From Gammaproteobacteria bacterium (GTDB lineage: Bacteria > Pseudomonadota > Gammaproteobacteria > DSM-16500): a stretch of 60,214 bases of DNA. Shown here one piece after another: positions 44,942 to 54,685 of the stretch (positions are counted from its first letter, which is position 1; each line of letters opens with the position of its first letter). The DNA lies in the NCBI GenBank assembly GCA_031291255.1, contig JARLJN010000164.1, forward strand, positions 1 to 60,214, written 5' to 3'. The translations under genes and the position numbers were made by a program. The notes under the pieces were generated by a model. It made no database searches and was not told the origin of the DNA. It saw nothing but the letters and a program-made list of their open reading frames with translations.

Positions 44942-45130
44942 ATGAGTAATCAATTACGTTTAGTAACAGTAGGTTTGAAGTCTAACTTAAGTGCAAATGA
45001 GCTTGAAGTGTTTAAATCGGGTCTTGAAAAGACTTTGTCGACCCAAGTTCAAAAGTGTAATGATTTAAAAAATACTCTAAAAACTAAACAAGAGGTTAGC
45101 ACTAGCGTTCTATCACGACGCTTAGGATGA
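44942..45130 (+). CDS. small unknown protein 2 of the gspF/gspG island
   Basis: This 62-residue protein follows the first small gene after 40 bases. Its helical segment NLSANELEVFKSGLEKTLS (about 15-33) resembles GLSAKNLQIIADVLEKNLN in the first, followed by a Lys/Thr-rich tail that may be a coiled coil. No membrane segment or signal is seen. The ribosome site is weak (AGAG/AAAG). Function unknown; it may form a pair with the upstream protein. Confidence 0.55.
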   Translation: MSNQLRLVTVGLKSNLSANELEVFKSGLEKTLSTQVQKCNDLKNTLKTKQEVSTSVLSRRLG

Positions 45131-45151
45131 TTTTCTAACTAGGAGACCGAT

Positions 45152-45928
45152 ATGTTTGATCGGTTGCAGAAACCTTTTTTAACCGTAGAGACGGGTGAGG
45201 CTTATCAGCCTTTGCGTTTAACTTACGTCATCTATCAAAAAGAAAAGCTTTTAGAGATTTTGAACAAGCAAGACTGTTTAGTCAAAGCCGCAGGTGGCGA
45301 CAGTTGGAGCTGGTTTTGGAAAGCGGAATGCAATGATGTGCATTTCGAATCGCTAGACTCTTTTCAAAGAAATTCAGATCACCCTGTCCGTTTGGGTACG
45401 CTCACGGTTAAGGGTGACTCGCTTTACATCAATCTTCCTTCTTTTAAACGCGCTTGTTTATCAGCTCCTTTCTTTCATAAATTGATAGATCCTGAAGTGG
45501 CATGTGTACATCATGTTGATTTCATCAATAAAGTGTTTGCTGTTGATGAACGATTGCCGCATGGATTTACTGAATTATTTAAAGAAGAAGAGTTAGAACG
45601 TATTTTGCAGCAACGTGTTTTGGAATATCATCAAATTCAAGAACAATGTGAAAAAGCAGAAACCGCTGAAGAGGCTTTGGATCTTTTAGAAAAATATACC
45701 ACCGTGGAATCTAAAAAACGTTTGCCTTATGCAGAACGTTATATTTTTGATCTTCATGCGGAAGTCGAATCGGATATAGTGTTTTTGAGTTTTTATATTT
45801 TTCTACGCGGCAGAGAATTAGTCGCTATCAAACGTTGGTTTGGAAATGCGGGTTATTCTTTGGCAGATGCCGTAGATGAAACCGTTGAACAAGTCTTCGG
45901 TGGAATGGATATAGATATACTCGAGTAA
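45152..45928 (+). CDS. unknown 258-residue soluble protein
   Basis: I do not recognise this protein. It has an AGGAG site (45141-45145), no signal peptide and no membrane segment. It is rich in Trp, Phe and Cys in the first half (DSWSWFWKAECNDVHFESLDSF, about 50-71) and has an acidic, helical second half, ending with an acidic C-terminus (GGMDIDILE). It starts 21 bases after the second small gene, so the three form one transcript. Effector, immunity or regulatory roles are all possible. Confidence 0.6.
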   Translation: MFDRLQKPFLTVETGEAYQPLRLTYVIYQKEKLLEILNKQDCLVKAAGGDSWSWFWKAECNDVHFESLDSFQRNSDHPVRLGTLTVKGDSLYINLPSFKRACLSAPFFHKLIDPEVACVHHVDFINKVFAVDERLPHGFTELFKEEELERILQQRVLEYHQIQEQCEKAETAEEALDLLEKYTTVESKKRLPYAERYIFDLHAEVESDIVFLSFYIFLRGRELVAIKRWFGNAGYSLADAVDETVEQVFGGMDIDILE

Positions 45929-46104
45929 GACTCTTAATTAAATTGGGCTGAATGGTTTTTGCTAGGCCCAATATTACCCTCCCTGTTTAGCTCATATTAT
46001 GCTCATCAATATGCCTCACAATCACCTGCCTTAAGTATACTTAAATCAAATATTCATTTAAAATCTTTGAACTTTAACATTATGAAACATTCTTTGGAAA
46101 ATTG

Positions 46105-48507
46105 ATGATTACCCGATCCAAATTCACGTCTACCTCTTCAACAGCGCCTCAAAATTCGACGCCTTCAAATAATGATTTGTATGAAGCATTTACTTATTTA
46201 GAAACTCAGATTTCAGAGCATGCGAAGAAATGTAGTGTTCTTGTTCTCTCAATTCTGCGGCTGATAGACGCACAAATAGGAAAAGCACATTTAGAAAAAA
46301 AATCACGTGCGAGATTGTTCGATTTATATTGCACAGCGAATAGCATTTATAGGCTGCTAGTGTCAGTTAAAGACGATAATGAGATTCCAGAAAAAGTAGA
46401 AGAATTTTTGCAAGTTCGTGAAAACATACTGCGAGGTGATAGCCATGATTATTGCTTTGCTATGACGTTGGCGAATCAGCTTTGTGTGCTCTTAATTTAT
46501 AGAGTATTTCCTGATGAAGAAGTTCCAGCTAATTATTTATTTAAACAAACAAAAACGAAAGATAGAGAGCAGCCTTGGCAAAATTTCGTAGAGTTAACAA
46601 CAGATTTGCCTTTATCACCTCAGCATTTTTTTAGATCCAGTTCCAATCATCTTCACATTTATTCACAAGTGATAAGGTTGGCGATAGAGAATATGAAGCA
46701 CGGTTATTTTAAGTTAGAAGACATATGGCGGGGTTCAGATGTCAAACTAAAAAAGACATTACCGTTGGCACTCACTCAAGATGACTTAATTATACTTGCG
46801 CAACGTACACCTGCACTAAAAGAATTAATTGAGCTTACTCGGTACATTGAAGTTTTAGGTAAAACTCGATTAAGAAATGATGATGTCTATTTGCGTTTAA
46901 GTGAATTGCGCGCTGGATTATTGAGGGGTGACGTTAATCATGGAGGTGGAGAGTTTAATGCCGGGTCATGTGCTAATGTTGCGATTGCTAATTTTGGTGA
47001 ATGGTGGAATGTATTGGGTAAAAAATCCAGTGGGAAGGCCATACAGAAAAAAATAGGCGAACTGGGAGTGGATGGTAACTTAGGTAAAGTGATTAAAATT
47101 ATTTTAGATGATAAGTCGTCAAGTAAGCGCCTAGGAGTCGAGTACTGCATACAATCAAAAGGTCGTATGCTTGATGAAATATTTAGAGAAGCAACTGTTA
47201 GAGATCAGCTGCGCAGCATGAGCGTTAGCATCAATGATCAACTTTCTGATAAGCAGTTAGAAGAGCAGTATAATTTAATTATGACTGAGCTAGAAAATCC
47301 ACAGCTAAATATCGTCACATCTAAAAATATATTTCATGATATATCTACATCTTCATTCGTTGATTTTTTAAGTGACGAATTTAAAACCTTAGATTATTTC
47401 ATGGTGCAAGATATAGAAGATCTCATTCCTTTGTCAAAAAGACTAGATGATTTTGATCCTCAGTCTAGCAGTCCTCTTGAAAAGAGAAAATTGTCAGTTT
47501 TGAAAGATATCTATTCATTGAATCGATTAGATCAACTTGAAGCATTATGTGCATCTGCGAATACAGTCGTTGTTCAAAAGTATGTGCAAGTGCAGTTGAA
47601 CTTTTTGCAGAATGAAAAGACTGATTTTATAAACTTTTTTGATAGTGATGAATTTTTTAATGAAGTGTTAGGGTTGTCGATTATATTAATTAGTGTAGAT
47701 CATGTACGCTATTTAGTAGGCTCAGATTTAGAAAATATTAACATAGACACTATGCATTGGAAGTATGCAGTTAAACATTACAATGCAGAAATTGCCGTTC
47801 TCTTATTTAATGCGGGAGGCTGCAAAATTGAAGATCATGATTTACTTTTACAATCCAAGACTAAAGAGGACTGGGATTTTGTAAAAGCCTATTTATCTAT
47901 AGTCGATATTAAAAAACTTCCATCAGTCTTTTTTGAATCATTGCTTAATAAAGCGATAGATGTAAATCATACTGATATGTTAAGTTTTTTATTAACGCTA
48001 GATATTCAGTTTGAAAAAACAGCATTAGTGTATAGCGCTGAAAAATATAAGTGGCCTTCATTATTTGTATTATTAGAATTTATGAAGCCTGAGCCAAATG
48101 AAATTGAACAGATAGGAATATATTTAACAGCCAGTGTAGTAAAGATTATTGATAGCGTTTTAAATGATATTATAGATGCTCACTACAGAGGTTGTTTTTC
48201 TAAGAGAAATCTAATTGATAGAATTGAATCAAGATTATATATACAAGTTGCTAAAAAAACCGATATTTCATGCATTCAGATTATACTGGATTTCTTATCG
48301 GATGAGATCAATCAAATTAATAAACACTATAACAATTCATTTTTTAAATTGCACAGGTATTCACCTTTAGCGGTGAATTTAGAAAAAGTAAAAAATAAAT
48401 TTAGAAAAAATATAGAAAAAGCGGGTATTAAGTTAGATGTATTAGCTTTATTAAAGCCTGTTCAGAGTGAACCTGAGCAAGCGATAAATCCTAAGCGGCG
48501 CTTGTAG
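46105..48507 (+). CDS. large unknown protein with ankyrin-like region, candidate effector
   Basis: The 800-residue protein begins at ATG 46105 (a TTG one codon before is less likely). No signal peptide or membrane segment is seen. The N-terminus is Ser/Thr-rich. Residues about 545-680 show degenerate ankyrin-like helical pairs (HWKYAVKHYNAEIAVLLFNAGG; LLNKAIDVNHTDMLSFLL; LVYSAEKYKWPSLFVLLEF), typical of many Legionella and Coxiella effectors. The C-terminus is basic (NPKRRL). Its TAG stop is formed by the GTAG head of a REP element, so the gene may have been cut short by it. Confidence 0.65.
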   Translation: MITRSKFTSTSSTAPQNSTPSNNDLYEAFTYLETQISEHAKKCSVLVLSILRLIDAQIGKAHLEKKSRARLFDLYCTANSIYRLLVSVKDDNEIPEKVEEFLQVRENILRGDSHDYCFAMTLANQLCVLLIYRVFPDEEVPANYLFKQTKTKDREQPWQNFVELTTDLPLSPQHFFRSSSNHLHIYSQVIRLAIENMKHGYFKLEDIWRGSDVKLKKTLPLALTQDDLIILAQRTPALKELIELTRYIEVLGKTRLRNDDVYLRLSELRAGLLRGDVNHGGGEFNAGSCANVAIANFGEWWNVLGKKSSGKAIQKKIGELGVDGNLGKVIKIILDDKSSSKRLGVEYCIQSKGRMLDEIFREATVRDQLRSMSVSINDQLSDKQLEEQYNLIMTELENPQLNIVTSKNIFHDISTSSFVDFLSDEFKTLDYFMVQDIEDLIPLSKRLDDFDPQSSSPLEKRKLSVLKDIYSLNRLDQLEALCASANTVVVQKYVQVQLNFLQNEKTDFINFFDSDEFFNEVLGLSIILISVDHVRYLVGSDLENINIDTMHWKYAVKHYNAEIAVLLFNAGGCKIEDHDLLLQSKTKEDWDFVKAYLSIVDIKKLPSVFFESLLNKAIDVNHTDMLSFLLTLDIQFEKTALVYSAEKYKWPSLFVLLEFMKPEPNEIEQIGIYLTASVVKIIDSVLNDIIDAHYRGCFSKRNLIDRIESRLYIQVAKKTDISCIQIILDFLSDEINQINKHYNNSFFKLHRYSPLAVNLEKVKNKFRKNIEKAGIKLDVLALLKPVQSEPEQAINPKRRL

Positions 48508-48583
48508 GTTGGGTTGAGTGCTTTTTACGAAACCCAACATAACGGTATGTGGGGTTTCGTAAGAAGCACTCAACCCAACCTAC
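48504..48583. repeat. REPIN, family A, overlapping the end of a gene
   Basis: An 80-base palindromic element begins GTAGGTTGGGTTGAGTGC at 48504 and ends CTCAACCCAACCTAC at 48583, with inner arms CGAAACCCAACA and TGTGGGGTTTCG. Its first TAG (48505-48507) is the stop codon of the upstream gene. It separates the convergent unknown gene and gspF. Confidence 0.9.
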
Positions 48584-48618
48584 ATTTTTTCACAAGGTGA
48601 GCAATAAAGAATGATTTT

Positions 48619-49851
48619 TCATCCCGCCATCTGATCTAACTGAAAAATCGGTAATAAGATAGCTAAGACTATAAATAAAACCACAGTGCCCATAATTAAA
48701 ATAATGGCGGGTTCAAATAAAGTTAAACTGGTTTCTATGAGTTGTTTAATTTCATTATCTTGATTATTGGCGGCACGCTCTAACATATTTTCTAACTGGC
48801 CGCTTGCTTCACCACTGGCAATCAAGTGCAAACTCATAGGTGGAAAATAGTTTGTTTGTTTCAATGCGAGATGTATGTTTGCCCCTTCACGAATTCGGTT
48901 AGTTGCAGTTTCTACCGCTTTGCGTATAGGAATATTCGTAATCAACTGAGCTGAAATATTCATGGCTTCTAAAATAGAAACGCCTGCAGAGGATAAAATA
49001 GCAAAGGTGCGAGAGAAGCGTGCGGTATTAATGACTTTGGTTGCGTTTCCAATAATGGGTATGCGTAATGCCATATGCTGTATGCGTTCTCTAAAATGCA
49101 GATCATTTTTTAAATGACGCCTAAAGAAAAATAGTCCTACAGCTACTAGGCCGACTGCAATTAAACCATAACTTTTAATGCCATTACTAATAGCAATTAA
49201 AATACTCGTCATGAGAGGCAGTGCTTGTCCTGTATCGCTGTACACGGCTACCATTTTGGGCACGACAAATTCTAATAAAAATCCGACTATGCCTATGGAA
49301 ACAAAAATCATAATGCTAGGATAAATTAATGCATTTTTAATTTTTTGACGCATATAAAATTGTTGTTCTGTGTAATCGGCTAAACGATCTAACACTCTAT
49401 CAAGATGGCCTGATTTTTCACCTGCAGCAACAGTAGAACAAAATAAATTTGAGAAGGCTCTAGGAAAATCGCGCAATGCATTTGCAAGCGCATGTCCCTC
49501 AGTGACGCGGCTGCGCACAGAAGACATTAAACTTTTAGTGCGGGGTTTTTCAGTTTGCTCTGCTACTGCAGTGAGTACTTCTTCGACTGGCATGCCTGCT
49601 GCAAACAAGGTTGCAAGCTGACGACTAATCAGTGCTAATTCTTTGTTACTGACTGTGTAGTTGGAAGCTGATTTTCCGGTAAATTTTGCTTCACCATTTT
49701 TTCTTTTTGTTTGACGTGCTGAGTAAGTCTCTAATGGAAGAAGTCCTTTGTTACGTATAAGCTGTCTGCATTGTTTGACACTTTCAGCTTCGATAATTCC
49801 TTTTTCTTTTGCACCTTTATGATTGAGTGCAACGTAATGATAAACAGGCAT
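48619..49851 (-). CDS. gspF: type II secretion inner-membrane platform protein GspF
   Basis: GspF is the polytopic platform protein of the T2SS. The 410-residue protein has two homologous cytoplasmic domains and three membrane segments (about 173-195, 222-240 and 380-403). Motifs include LALISRQLATLFAAGMPVEEVL (about 73-94, in two halves) and its repeat FSRTFAILSSAGVSILEAM (about 277-295), plus SGEASGQLENMLERAA. It starts three bases after the gspE stop. The next gsp gene on this strand is gspG, 4.1 kb away. Confidence 0.95.
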   Translation of the reverse strand: MPVYHYVALNHKGAKEKGIIEAESVKQCRQLIRNKGLLPLETYSARQTKRKNGEAKFTGKSASNYTVSNKELALISRQLATLFAAGMPVEEVLTAVAEQTEKPRTKSLMSSVRSRVTEGHALANALRDFPRAFSNLFCSTVAAGEKSGHLDRVLDRLADYTEQQFYMRQKIKNALIYPSIMIFVSIGIVGFLLEFVVPKMVAVYSDTGQALPLMTSILIAISNGIKSYGLIAVGLVAVGLFFFRRHLKNDLHFRERIQHMALRIPIIGNATKVINTARFSRTFAILSSAGVSILEAMNISAQLITNIPIRKAVETATNRIREGANIHLALKQTNYFPPMSLHLIASGEASGQLENMLERAANNQDNEIKQLIETSLTLFEPAIILIMGTVVLFIVLAILLPIFQLDQMAG

Positions 49852-49854
49852 AAG

Positions 49855-51330
49855 CTAATCCTCAGCTGCAACACGTAATACTTCTTCTAAAGAGGTATCT
49901 CCTTTTAGCACACGTATGAAGCCGTCTTGTCGTATGCTGCGGAAAGATGTACGGGCATAGTTTTTCATATCATGCTCTGATGCTTTGCTGTGTATCATGG
50001 TGCGGAGCTTTTCATCAATTGCAATGAGTTCATTAATACAAGTACGTCCACTGTAGCCTGAATTTTTGCAATGCGTGCAACCTACAGGACGAAAAATGGT
50101 GGCATTTGTTGTGTGTAAAATTTCATTTTCTGCGGGTGTTGCAGGACTGGCTTGTTTGCACTCTTTGCAAAGCAGACGTACTAAGCGTTGCGCTAATACA
50201 CCAATTAAACTCGATGCTAATAAAAAAGGTTCTACACCCATATCATCTAATCGTGTGATTGCGCCTATTGCAGTATTCGTATGTAAAGTAGATAAAACTA
50301 AATGCCCTGTTAAGCTGGCTTGTATTGCAATTTGAGCGGTATCTACATCGCGTATTTCACCTACCATGACAACATCAGGGTCTTGCCGCAAAATCGCGCG
50401 TAAGCCTTTTGCGAAAGACATATTCACTTTGTGATTCACTTGAGTTTGACCTATACCTTGTAAGTCATATTCAATAGGATCTTCAACAGTTAAAATATTT
50501 CGAGTTTGATTGTTCAGCGTGCTGAGTGCAGCATAGAGTGTAGTTGTTTTACCTGACCCAGTAGGCCCGGTTACCAACATGATGCCATGCGGAGTAGCAA
50601 TTATTTTTTGCAGCAGTGATAAGGTGTCAGCGGCCATGCCGAGTTCAGCTAAGTCTAAGCGTGCGCTTTGTTTATCGAGTAAACGTAACACGACACGTTC
50701 ACCGTGACTGGTAGGCATAGTGGAGACACGTACATCCACTACATGTCCGCCTACACGTAAAGTAATACGGCCGTCTTGAGGTAAGCGTTTTTCTGCGATA
50801 TCGAGTTTAGCCATGACCTTGATGCGTGACACTATAAGTGGTGCAAGCACGCGCTGCGGTTCTAATATTTCTCGTAAGATGCCATCAACACGAAAGCGTA
50901 CCATCACACGATTTTCAAATGTTTCTATGTGTACATCAGACGCGCCTTCTTTGATAGCTTCGCTCAGTAATGCATTGAGCAAACGAATTATTGGTGCATC
51001 ATCTTGGCTTTCTAATAAATCTTCAGGCTTAGGTAATTCTTGCATAAGATGAAAGAGATCAAACTCTTCACCCATATCTTCTGCCATTAACATAGCAGTA
51101 TTGGAATCGGTTTCGTATGTTTTGACTAAGAGCTTAGTGAAGAGTTCTTCATTTACGTTTTCAAGTGTTAACGGCATGCCTAAAAAACGTCTGAGCTCTG
51201 AAATAATCGTGCTATTAGGCAGCTCGCGATAACAAATTTTTGCAATTCCATTTTCAACTTCAGCTAATAAGATGCCGAAACGTTTTGCAAAAGAAAATGG
51301 AATCAGCGGTAAGTCTGCCGTATCAGTCAT
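49855..51330 (-). CDS. gspE: type II secretion ATPase GspE
   Basis: GspE is the cytoplasmic hexameric ATPase that drives pseudopilus assembly. I chose ATG 51330, one base after the gspD stop; another in-frame ATG at 51342 overlaps gspD. The 491-residue protein has an N-terminal GspL-binding domain, Walker A GPTGSGKT at 255-262, an Asp box (EDPIEYDL), Walker B GEIRDVDTA (about 324-332), His box (LSTLHTNTA) and the C-terminal tetracysteine zinc module (C388, C391, C418, C421). Confidence 0.96.
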   Translation of the reverse strand: MTDTADLPLIPFSFAKRFGILLAEVENGIAKICYRELPNSTIISELRRFLGMPLTLENVNEELFTKLLVKTYETDSNTAMLMAEDMGEEFDLFHLMQELPKPEDLLESQDDAPIIRLLNALLSEAIKEGASDVHIETFENRVMVRFRVDGILREILEPQRVLAPLIVSRIKVMAKLDIAEKRLPQDGRITLRVGGHVVDVRVSTMPTSHGERVVLRLLDKQSARLDLAELGMAADTLSLLQKIIATPHGIMLVTGPTGSGKTTTLYAALSTLNNQTRNILTVEDPIEYDLQGIGQTQVNHKVNMSFAKGLRAILRQDPDVVMVGEIRDVDTAQIAIQASLTGHLVLSTLHTNTAIGAITRLDDMGVEPFLLASSLIGVLAQRLVRLLCKECKQASPATPAENEILHTTNATIFRPVGCTHCKNSGYSGRTCINELIAIDEKLRTMIHSKASEHDMKNYARTSFRSIRQDGFIRVLKGDTSLEEVLRVAAED

Positions 51331-51331
51331 A

Positions 51332-53320
51332 TTAATTAACATCTACAAAAGGTTTAGGTAAGGCAACAGGGTTATCCCACAAAGGTAAAATATTCTCGAG
51401 TTTCTGAGTACCTGGTTGAGATAAATCAACTGGCCAATCTATTTGTCTTTGGCGTATCGCATTATATTTGGTATTGGTAATGCAGGAAGAGTCGACCGCA
51501 TCATGCATAATAACGGGCTTGAGGAAGGCGACTAACATTTTTTTCTCAAGCTTACGTATTTTATGTTGAAATAAAATGCCTGCAATTGGGATGTCACCCA
51601 AGAACGGAATTTTGCTCGCACTTTCTGTCATATTATTGCTGATTAATCCGCCTATGACTAAGATATCTTGGCTGTTAATAATGACAGTATTTTTTATTTC
51701 ACTGGTTTTGATGATGGGATTTAAAGTCGGGTTCTCAGGATTCTGCAACGTATCATTTTGTAAATGAATTTGTAAACGAACAGCATTACCTAAATTAATT
51801 TGAGGTATGACATCTAATTGCAACACGACTGGTTTTGTTGAAATAGTATTGAAAGGTGTAACAGTTCCAGTATTACCTGTTGTTGCATAAGTACCATTTT
51901 GATAAGGCACATCTTGCCCTACTTTTAGACTTGCTTTTTGATTATCTAGTACCACTACAGATGGGGTAGAAAGAATATTCACGCCGGTTTTGTTTTCTAA
52001 CAGGCTTAAGATAGCTTTAATTTGTGTGCCAGGAATAATGCCTATAGTGCCAGCGCCCAATGGCGGGAAGCTGACTGAGGGTGAGGCGCCGCTAGTGCTG
52101 GTGTCAGAACTTTGGTTAAGGCGAGATCCCCATATTATACCCATGTTATTTAAATCATCTTGATTGATTTCTACAATGACGCCTTCTACTAAAACTTGCG
52201 CGGGACGTATATCTAATTTCCCGACTATCGTTTTAAGCGCTTTTAATAGTGTAGGCGGCGCTGTAATGATTAATGCATTCGTGCTGTTTTCAGCTTGTAT
52301 ATTGGTAAGGTTTTCTGGCGTTTGAGTCTTATTTGTTGCGTTGACAGGATTTGCATGAGCCGGCATGTCAGCTCCTGTGCGTAAAATGTTTTGTGCAATT
52401 TTACCAAGGACAGGCGCTAAATTTTTTGCTTGTAAATAACGTAAATAAATCACTTCCGTATTGCCTTGATTACCCGCCATTGGGGAATCGAGTTGCGCAA
52501 TTAAGGATTCTATATGTAAGCGTGAAGATTTATTTCCACTTAATAAAATACTATTACTGCGTTCATCCGGCACGATAGAAACCATGGTGGTTTCACCATT
52601 CGCGCGGCTAGTGCTTTGTAAGTTATTTAAAACCGCTGCGATTTGAGCGGCCGATGCTTGGTGTAAACGGATAACTTGTATAGAGCTAGTCGATGCGCTG
52701 TCTAGATTTTTTATCACATTAATGATGCGCTTTAAGTTATTTGCATGCCCCACTAAAATTAATACATTGCCGGGTGCATAAGCAGAAATGTTACTCCATT
52801 GCGGCAGCATAGGTCGTATTACGGGCAGTACTTGCACAGCTGATACGTTCTCAAGTGGGATGACTCTCACGACAACTTCATTGCCATGACCGGGATTAGC
52901 ACTAGACGCGACACGGCTAGCCATCTCAGTGCTTTCCATATTAGGAATAACTTTAACCACATTATCTGATTCTATGGCGGAGTAGCCCAATAATTCTAAA
53001 ATAGACAGGAAAACCGCATAAACTTCTTTGGGGGCTATAGGCTTGCTGGAGACTAAGGTAATTTTTCCTGAGACGCGTGGGTCTATGACGAAGTTTTTGC
53101 CTGTTTCCAGTGAAACCTCATTAATGACACTTAAAATGTCCGCATCTTGTAAGTTCCAAAGCCTGCCGCCTGGGTGTGCCGGCGATTCATTGTTTTCCGT
53201 TGTTTTTATTGCTGTGGTTTGTATGGCAGAACTCGTTGTTTTTTCAGCAAAGCCAGTAGGGGCAGCTAATAACGTCAATGTGGTAATGAGTGTAATAAAG
53301 CTTAAACAAACGTGTTTCAT
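51332..53320 (-). CDS. gspD: type II secretion outer-membrane secretin GspD
   Basis: GspD forms the outer-membrane channel of the T2SS. The 662-residue protein has a signal peptide (about 1-25), the N0 domain (about 55-125, with LWNLQDADILSVINEVS), three N domains, a variable loop rich in Asn/Thr, and the C-terminal secretin domain with VEGVIVEINQDDLNNMGIIWG and PFLGDIPIAGILF. The start is clear and the length typical. It is the first gene of a gspD-E-F unit and is divergent from the diguanylate cyclase at 53576. Confidence 0.96.
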   Translation of the reverse strand: MKHVCLSFITLITTLTLLAAPTGFAEKTTSSAIQTTAIKTTENNESPAHPGGRLWNLQDADILSVINEVSLETGKNFVIDPRVSGKITLVSSKPIAPKEVYAVFLSILELLGYSAIESDNVVKVIPNMESTEMASRVASSANPGHGNEVVVRVIPLENVSAVQVLPVIRPMLPQWSNISAYAPGNVLILVGHANNLKRIINVIKNLDSASTSSIQVIRLHQASAAQIAAVLNNLQSTSRANGETTMVSIVPDERSNSILLSGNKSSRLHIESLIAQLDSPMAGNQGNTEVIYLRYLQAKNLAPVLGKIAQNILRTGADMPAHANPVNATNKTQTPENLTNIQAENSTNALIITAPPTLLKALKTIVGKLDIRPAQVLVEGVIVEINQDDLNNMGIIWGSRLNQSSDTSTSGASPSVSFPPLGAGTIGIIPGTQIKAILSLLENKTGVNILSTPSVVVLDNQKASLKVGQDVPYQNGTYATTGNTGTVTPFNTISTKPVVLQLDVIPQINLGNAVRLQIHLQNDTLQNPENPTLNPIIKTSEIKNTVIINSQDILVIGGLISNNMTESASKIPFLGDIPIAGILFQHKIRKLEKKMLVAFLKPVIMHDAVDSSCITNTKYNAIRQRQIDWPVDLSQPGTQKLENILPLWDNPVALPKPFVDVN

Positions 53321-53535
53321 GTATATCCTGGTTTAGATTTGTGGAATATTTTTACAGGGCGTATTTCAGAGAGAGACTATTGTATTTTTTGTGTGGCGAA
53401 TATGCAATGGAAAGAGGCTGTCTAAAGATTTATAACAAAATTTTATCCAGATTAACTATGATATGCATGTTTTATATTCAATTATATAAGTATATAGGTT
53501 AGCCACGTAAGTATATAGTCATTAAGTAGTTAGGG

Positions 53536-53541
53536 TATAAT
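53536..53541 (+). promoter_or_regulatory. -10 element of the diguanylate cyclase gene
   Basis: A perfect TATAAT lies 35 bases before the ATG at 53576. No convincing -35 hexamer was found in the AT-rich sequence upstream, which also contains several TATATA-type stretches. Confidence 0.35.
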
Positions 53542-53575
53542 AAAGTAACTGAGCTCATGTAAAAAAAGGGATTTT

Positions 53576-54685
53576 ATGCAAATGCAATTAAATAAGCTTT
53601 TCAAGCCCCAGTTTGTAGAAAATGAGGCGGAGATTAGGCATAAATTCATTTTTCTGAGTAATATTTATTTTTTTGCTTGTGCCATGGCTTTTATCATGGG
53701 CTTTATTCGTATACGCGCAAGTGTTGTTTTAGGGGCAATGGATTTCGGCTTTTCGGGGATTAGTTTAGCTCTCCTTTTGTATCTTCGTTTTCACATAGAA
53801 AAAATTGAGATTGTAAGCACCATTGCGATAGGCTTAGCTTTTATTCTTTTTTATTCAGCCTATCTATTAGCACCTTACAATACCACACGTTTGTCGCTTT
53901 TCTTTTTATTAACAGCATCCGCATTTTTTTTGAAAGGCCGTAAAAAAGGGTTGATGTGGTTGGTATTTATTTTATTGTCCATAGTGTTAGGACATATGAT
54001 TTCTTACGCAAGCACAGAGTATTCACATCTCGATATATTCACAACCAGTTTGTATTTAATAGCCTTATACATAGTTTTATACAATTATGAAATTGTTAAA
54101 GAAGAACAACAAGCGAATTTAGAACTTTTAAACATGGGATTAGAAAAAGATATAAAAAAGCGCACAAAAGAACTAGAGCATGCAAATAAAGCGTTAAAGA
54201 AACTATCCGTTACTGATCAACTAACAGGTCTTTATAATCGTTATAAGTTAGAAGATTTTTTTGAATTTGAAAAAAAGAAAATGTCACGTTACAAAACTAA
54301 GCTCGCCGTTTTATTATTGGATGTAGATCATTTTAAATTAGTGAATGATAAATATGGGCATAATATTGGAGATCAGGTATTAAAAGAAATAGCACACATT
54401 TTACAAGCTGCTGTGCGTAGTAGTGATGTTGTTGTGCGATGGGGAGGAGAGGAATTTATTATTCTTGCTTTGAATATAACGTTAGAACAATCTATGCAAA
54501 TGGCAGATCATATTCGTCAGCAAATAAAAAATAATGTGTTTCATGACGTTGGTTGCGTTACAGTTAGTTTTGGTGTGACTTCAGTGAAAGAAATGGAAAC
54601 GTTAATCGAAGTTATACAGCACGCTGATCAAGCACTGTACGTTGCCAAACAGTCTGGAAGAGATAATGTTAAATCATGGGAATAA
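53576..54685 (+). CDS. membrane-bound GGDEF diguanylate cyclase
   Basis: The protein makes the second messenger cyclic di-GMP from two GTP. The 369-residue sequence has about five to six membrane segments (about 25-44, 48-70, 80-99, 107-119, 124-143 and 155-170), a coiled-coil linker (about 172-208), and a GGDEF domain (about 210-369) with the intact active site GGEEF at 290-294 and an inhibitory I-site RSSD at 281-284. The unusual membrane part may sense a signal. An AAAGGG site precedes the ATG. Its 3' end overlaps the convergent sbcB by 17 bases. Confidence 0.92.
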   Translation: MQMQLNKLFKPQFVENEAEIRHKFIFLSNIYFFACAMAFIMGFIRIRASVVLGAMDFGFSGISLALLLYLRFHIEKIEIVSTIAIGLAFILFYSAYLLAPYNTTRLSLFFLLTASAFFLKGRKKGLMWLVFILLSIVLGHMISYASTEYSHLDIFTTSLYLIALYIVLYNYEIVKEEQQANLELLNMGLEKDIKKRTKELEHANKALKKLSVTDQLTGLYNRYKLEDFFEFEKKKMSRYKTKLAVLLLDVDHFKLVNDKYGHNIGDQVLKEIAHILQAAVRSSDVVVRWGGEEFIILALNITLEQSMQMADHIRQQIKNNVFHDVGCVTVSFGVTSVKEMETLIEVIQHADQALYVAKQSGRDNVKSWE

